NCBI GenBank assembly: GCA_012295275.1
Contig: CM022675.1
Span: 10,581,682-10,591,681, forward strand
Direction: 5' to 3'
Length of the DNA: 10,000 bases
Source of the DNA: Chrysomallon squamiferum
Taxonomy: Eukaryota > Mollusca > Gastropoda > Neomphalida > Peltospiridae
In this document: one piece after another, positions 6,500-10,000 of the stretch
Layout of the letters: each line of letters opens with the position of its first letter
How positions within the stretch are numbered: the first letter of the stretch is position 1
Translations under genes and position numbers: made by a program
The notes under the pieces: model-generated
Told to the model about the DNA's origin: nothing
Seen by the model: the letters and a program-made list of their open reading frames with translations, nothing else
The model's database searches: none

Positions 6500-6685
6500 G
6501 TATGTACGTATGTATGTATGCATGTATTCATGTATGTATGTATGTATGAATGAATGACAACAACAACAACACACATACTCACACACATATATATATATAT
6601 AAACACAAATAAGTAAGTAAATGAATAAATGAATAACTGAATAGATGAATATCTAAATAAATGAATGAATGAATAGTTGAATTTT
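6465..6685 (+). repeat. Compound TA, TATG, TGAA, CAA, CA and AATG/AAGT array
   Basis: (TA)n at 6469-6498, TATG/CATG units to 6550, a short CAA block at about 6557-6571, CA then TA at 6570-6600, and then AATA/AATG/AAGT tetramers to 6680. Open frames over it encode HTYIHTYI-like and poly-Tyr/Ile repeats. Confidence 0.9.
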
Positions 6686-6784
6686 AAAATACAGATACAC
6701 ATAACAAACAAAGTCAAGTTATTTTAACAATTATTTACCAACCTCGGAGAGAAACGTTTCCTTATTTTCTAACCTATAGTTTCA

Positions 6785-6808
6785 TGACGTCATAATAATA
6801 TGACGTCA
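6785..6808 (+). promoter_or_regulatory. Pair of perfect cAMP-response elements
   Basis: Two exact TGACGTCA palindromes at 6785-6792 and 6801-6808 are separated by the eight-base AT spacer TAATAATA, so their starts are 16 bases apart (about one and a half helical turns). CREB/ATF bZIP dimers bind this palindrome (established knowledge). They sit in an ordinary-complexity island at 6700-6866 with no recognised gene. Confidence 0.5.
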
Positions 6809-6864
6809 CTAGATTATGATCACAATCGGGACTGTAGTGTTTGCTGAAGGTAAGGATACCTTTC

Positions 6865-6866
<2 letters not shown>

Positions 6867-6910
<44 letters not shown>

Positions 6911-6912
6911 TA
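6867..6912 (+). repeat. (TTA)n microsatellite
   Basis: About fourteen TTA units, complementary to the (TAA)n array that begins 146 bases to the right. Confidence 0.95.
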
Positions 6913-7340
<428 letters not shown>

Positions 7341-7341
<1 letters not shown>

Positions 7342-7721
7342 AACAAAAACAACTTAAAACAGAATTAAAACAATTCAGAAATAAACAGAACACAAAACAG
7401 AAAGGCTCTAACCAAAATCAGACCACGAACGACTCGTGTCAGTTTCCTATCTGCTGTAAATAGACACACTGCGCCTTGTCCATTTCATCCCGAGGTGTTG
7501 TCTTTGCGACGCACCTGTCACAGCAGGTAGGGTCGATTATAACCAAATCTAGCACCCAGGTGACAACTCGCCAATCCAGAATTAATTAAGATCATTTCAA
7601 TGGTGTCAGTGTTTGGACGTTACGCGTCGAAGTTGGAACGGGAGTTTTAGGTTAACACATTTATTACACGTTTTTCTTACGCAAAAGCAGTGGTGCGTTT
7701 GTTTCGGTTTGATGGTTTATT
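7341..7721 (+). other. Ordinary-complexity island with E-box cluster
   Basis: Mixed-composition DNA, GC-richer in its middle (7420-7580). It carries the E-box group listed separately, CCAAT at 7571-7575 and TAATTAA at 7583-7589. No coding region or RNA gene was recognised. Confidence 0.45.
7512..7562 (+). promoter_or_regulatory. Cluster of Snail/ZEB-type E-boxes
   Basis: CACCTG at 7512-7517, CAGGTAG at 7524-7530 and CAGGTG at 7557-7562 lie within 51 bases. The first two are oppositely oriented, resembling the paired E-box arrangement bound by ZEB-type zinc-finger repressors (family knowledge). CTGTCA, the reverse of the Meis core, overlaps the first at 7515-7520. Function is inference. Confidence 0.35.
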
Positions 7722-7901
7722 TGTTGTTGTTGTTGTTGTTTTGTTTTGTTTTGTTTTGTTTTGTTTTGTTTTGTTTTGTTTTGTTTTGTTTTATTTTGTT
7801 TTATTTTGTTTTGTTTTATTTTATTTTATTATATTTTATTTTATTTTGTTTTGTTTTATTTTATTTTATTTTAATTTATATTATTTATTTATTTATTTAT
7901 T
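7722..7901 (+). repeat. Compound (TTG)n, (TTTTG)n, (TTTTA)n and (TTTA)n array
   Basis: TTG units (7722-7740), then about eleven TTTTG units, then mixed TTTTA/TTTTG units to about 7875, then TTTA to 7901. Open frames reading CFVLF and FILFYF are translations. The TTTTG part is complementary to the AAAAC array at 9085-9136. Confidence 0.95.
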
Positions 7902-7979
7902 ATGAAATTTTAAATCAGTAATTCCTCTATTAACCCAATGCACACACATATAAACGGACAAACACAAATTTATTTAAGA

Positions 7980-8240
<261 letters not shown>

Positions 8241-8327
8241 CAGATAGATAAATATTATTTTAGATATTTTGATAGTGTTACCATTCATCTTCTTTTCTTA
8301 AGTTCAGGCATGCGTACAACCATATAA

Positions 8328-8402
8328 TATGTGCACACCCATGCCTGCATTCATGCATCTAATTATTCGTCATTTCATGCATGCATCCGTTCATCCAAGC
8401 AT
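8328..8402 (+). repeat. Degenerate ATGC/TTCA tetramer tract
   Basis: Short GCAT/TGCA and TTCA words recur, including palindromic CATGCATG. It looks like a decayed tetranucleotide array. Confidence 0.55.
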
Positions 8403-8441
8403 CGAAAACAGTTCTGGTGCAAAGCAAATAAAAATGTCACA

Positions 8442-8458
8442 TTTTTTTTTTTTTTTTT
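8442..8458 (+). repeat. Poly(T) run of 17
   Basis: The one long T run on the + strand; the other long homopolymers of the window are A runs. Confidence 0.9.
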
Positions 8459-8459
8459 C

Positions 8460-8620
8460 TGGTTTAGAGAACAATACGAATATTCATGTTGTGAAAATAT
8501 TTCAAACTTTTGAACCGAATAAACGCAACAACAAAGAGCAACACTGAAAACAGAAATAAAAATAAATTAGTCGGAAATTACCCGAACTTTGGTCGAACCG
8601 CCTTGTGAACAAACACAAAG
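8460..8620 (+). other. Ordinary-complexity island, nothing recognised
   Basis: AT-rich mixed sequence after the T17 run. The short open frames at 8329-8547 span repeat and T-run codons and show no domain. Confidence 0.4.
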
Positions 8621-8940
8621 GAAAACAATAAAAATAAAAATAAAAAATAGAAATAGAAATAGAAATAAAAATAAAAATAAAAATAAAAATAAAAAATAAA
8701 AATAAAATATAAAATATAAAAAATTAAAATTAAATAAAAATAAAAATAAAAATAGAAATAAAAATTAAAATTAAAATTAAAAATGAAAAAATAAAAATAA
8801 AAATAAAGTAACAGTAAAAATAAAGAAAATAAAAATGAAGTAAAAATAAAAATAAAATAAATAATTAAAATAAAAATTTAAATTAAAATAATTATAATAA
8901 AAATAAATAAATAAATAAATCATAATAAATAAAAGAAATA
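8621..8940 (+). repeat. (AAAAAT)n/(AAAT)n A-rich array
   Basis: Hexamer AAAAAT and related AAATAG, AAATTA and AAAT units over about 320 bases with almost no C. It contains many AATAAA words that are repeat by-products rather than polyadenylation signals. Confidence 0.95.
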
Positions 8941-8949
8941 ATGATAAAA

Positions 8950-9070
8950 AATATCCCTGTAACCTGGTTTCGATCAAGAATTTTTCTTTTTCGTTTTATA
9001 ATTATTTTCAGCAATTCATTACCTTCCATGGTTATAGAAAAACTATTTTGCAAATAAGAAATGTTATTGA
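8950..9070 (+). other. Short ordinary-complexity spacer, nothing recognised
   Basis: About 120 bases of mixed AT-rich sequence between two A-rich arrays. No motif or coding signal was recognised. Confidence 0.4.
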
Positions 9071-9074
9071 TAGG

Positions 9075-9190
9075 AAATAAAATAAAACAGAACAAAACAA
9101 AACAAAACAAAACAAAACAAAACAAAACAAAACAAAATTATTTAAAAAAACAAAAAAACAACAACAATAAAAAACAATTTAAAAAATAAA
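9075..9190 (+). repeat. (AAAAC)n pentamer array and A-rich tail
   Basis: AAAAT units pass into about ten AAAAC units (9085-9136), then AAAAAAC/ACA units to about 9190. Confidence 0.95.
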
Positions 9191-9480
9191 AAATCGTTCT
9201 ACTCAAATCACTTTTAACATTCGGAAACCGCCGAGAGAGAAATTCGCGGGAAAAGTTGCGTGACAAACGAGTGATTGACAAGTCGTGTATTTCAGTAAGC
9301 CGTTTATATGAAATCAATGGACGACATTCACATAAAACTGGCTTGGCGTTACATTTCAATGTCTGTTTCATTGTCGCACTTGCGCGCTGCCCAGCAAGCT
9401 GCTTGAAGGCTAGCGACGAAAGAGACAACACACCGCTTGCCAAAAGGAAATTGAAGTCGGCGAAAACTGTGAGCCCAAGA
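9191..9480 (+). other. Ordinary-complexity island, no gene recognised
   Basis: A 290-base stretch open in more than one frame on both strands, mainly because it lacks stops rather than because it resembles a protein. Neither the minus-strand frame (within 9138-9707) nor the + strand frame from 9256 shows a family I know. It holds an E2F-like GCGGGAAA (9246-9253) and a TALE-like TGATTGACA (9272-9280). Confidence 0.4.
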
Positions 9481-9766
9481 GCGACAACAATAACAACAAG
9501 TATTGCTGTTACTGCTGTCATTACCATAACCATTACAGCAGCTACTGTGACGACAGCTGTAACTACGACAACAATGCCTTGTTTTTGCCGATACCTGTCA
9601 TCATTATTATTTCTTCTGTATGAAAAAAAGCAATAACAACAACATCTACTGTGATTACGTTTTGCTATTGCTGTGATTACTACTACAACAACAACAAATA
9701 ACAACAACTACTAGTACTACTTCTTCTACTACTGTTACACTACTACTACTGTTACTTCTACTCCTG

Positions 9767-9799
<33 letters not shown>

Positions 9800-10000
9800 T
9801 TGCTACTGCTACAACTACTTATACTACTACAACAACCATTGCTACTACCCCACTACTTCTACTACAGCAACTACAACAGGTATTATCACAACTATTATTA
9901 CTACATACGTCGTGCTGTCATTACAAGTATTCTTACAGCTACAACAACAACTACTCCTACTACTACTACTACTACTACTATTCTGCTACTAATACGGCTT
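9481..10000 (+). repeat. Imperfect CAA and TAC trinucleotide domain, running off the window
   Basis: CAA/AAC units (9482-9500 and 9638-9710) with irregular GCT/ACT/ATT triplets between them, then TAC arrays with purest stretches at about 9766-9799 and 9957-9979. The composition and order (CAA, then TAC) resemble the domain at 4822-5390. Confidence 0.85.

Noticed and set aside
8621-8940. Many AATAAA words as polyadenylation signals
   Set aside because: They are inherent to the AAAAAT/AAAT repeat.
8961-8979. GGTTTCGATCA as a pol III B box of a tRNA or tRNA-derived SINE
   Set aside because: It has an extra base against the B-box consensus, and no A box or cloverleaf can be placed around it.
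9138-9707. 189-codon minus-strand frame
   Set aside because: Its left half is Val- and Phe-rich repeat translation and the middle matches no family I recognise. An exon is not excluded but cannot be supported.

Overview
The window looks like animal (metazoan) nuclear DNA. It is AT-rich and packed with simple-sequence arrays of many kinds. Small islands of ordinary-complexity sequence lie between the arrays. The one coding segment I can defend is a first exon on the minus strand (878-1175), whose peptide matches the N-terminus of Hox2/proboscipedia. The identification rests on the N-terminal pattern M1, E4, E6, R7, F11, P16, L18, which falls at the same residue positions as in vertebrate HOXA2 as I recall it. 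It also rests on a hexapeptide-like motif, FAWL, followed directly by KEKK, the Hox2-type context. The simple-repeat density and the divergent Hox2 peptide would suit a lophotrochozoan such as a mollusc, possibly a cephalopod. That placement is inference, not something read from the DNA.

Layout: 1-877 is the start of intron 1 (AT-rich, A-rich on the + strand). It contains no homeobox, so the homeodomain exon must lie to the left of the window. 878-1175 is exon 1, with a Kozak-type start and two in-frame donor candidates 30 bases apart. 1176-1760 is the 5' UTR and promoter-proximal island, with TCF-like, TALE-like, E-box and CCAAT motifs. 1760-10000 is upstream DNA with no recognisable gene, an alternation of repeat arrays and islands. 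The islands are at about 2680-2919, 2939-3485, 3510-3780, 4665-4820, 5400-5800, 6700-6866, 6913-7056, 7341-7721, 8460-8620, 8950-9070 and 9190-9480.

Several islands hold regulatory-type words. These are a strong CTCF-like match (3349-3367), two perfect cAMP-response elements spaced 16 bases apart (6785-6808), a cluster of Snail/ZEB-type E-boxes (7512-7562) and an E2F-like word near a TALE-like word (9246-9280). They can be read as a candidate regulatory landscape for Hox2, which is transcribed leftward, but none is functionally proven here. The longer open frames elsewhere are translations of simple repeats (poly-Ile, poly-Leu, poly-Tyr, FILFYF and similar) and I do not regard them as genes.
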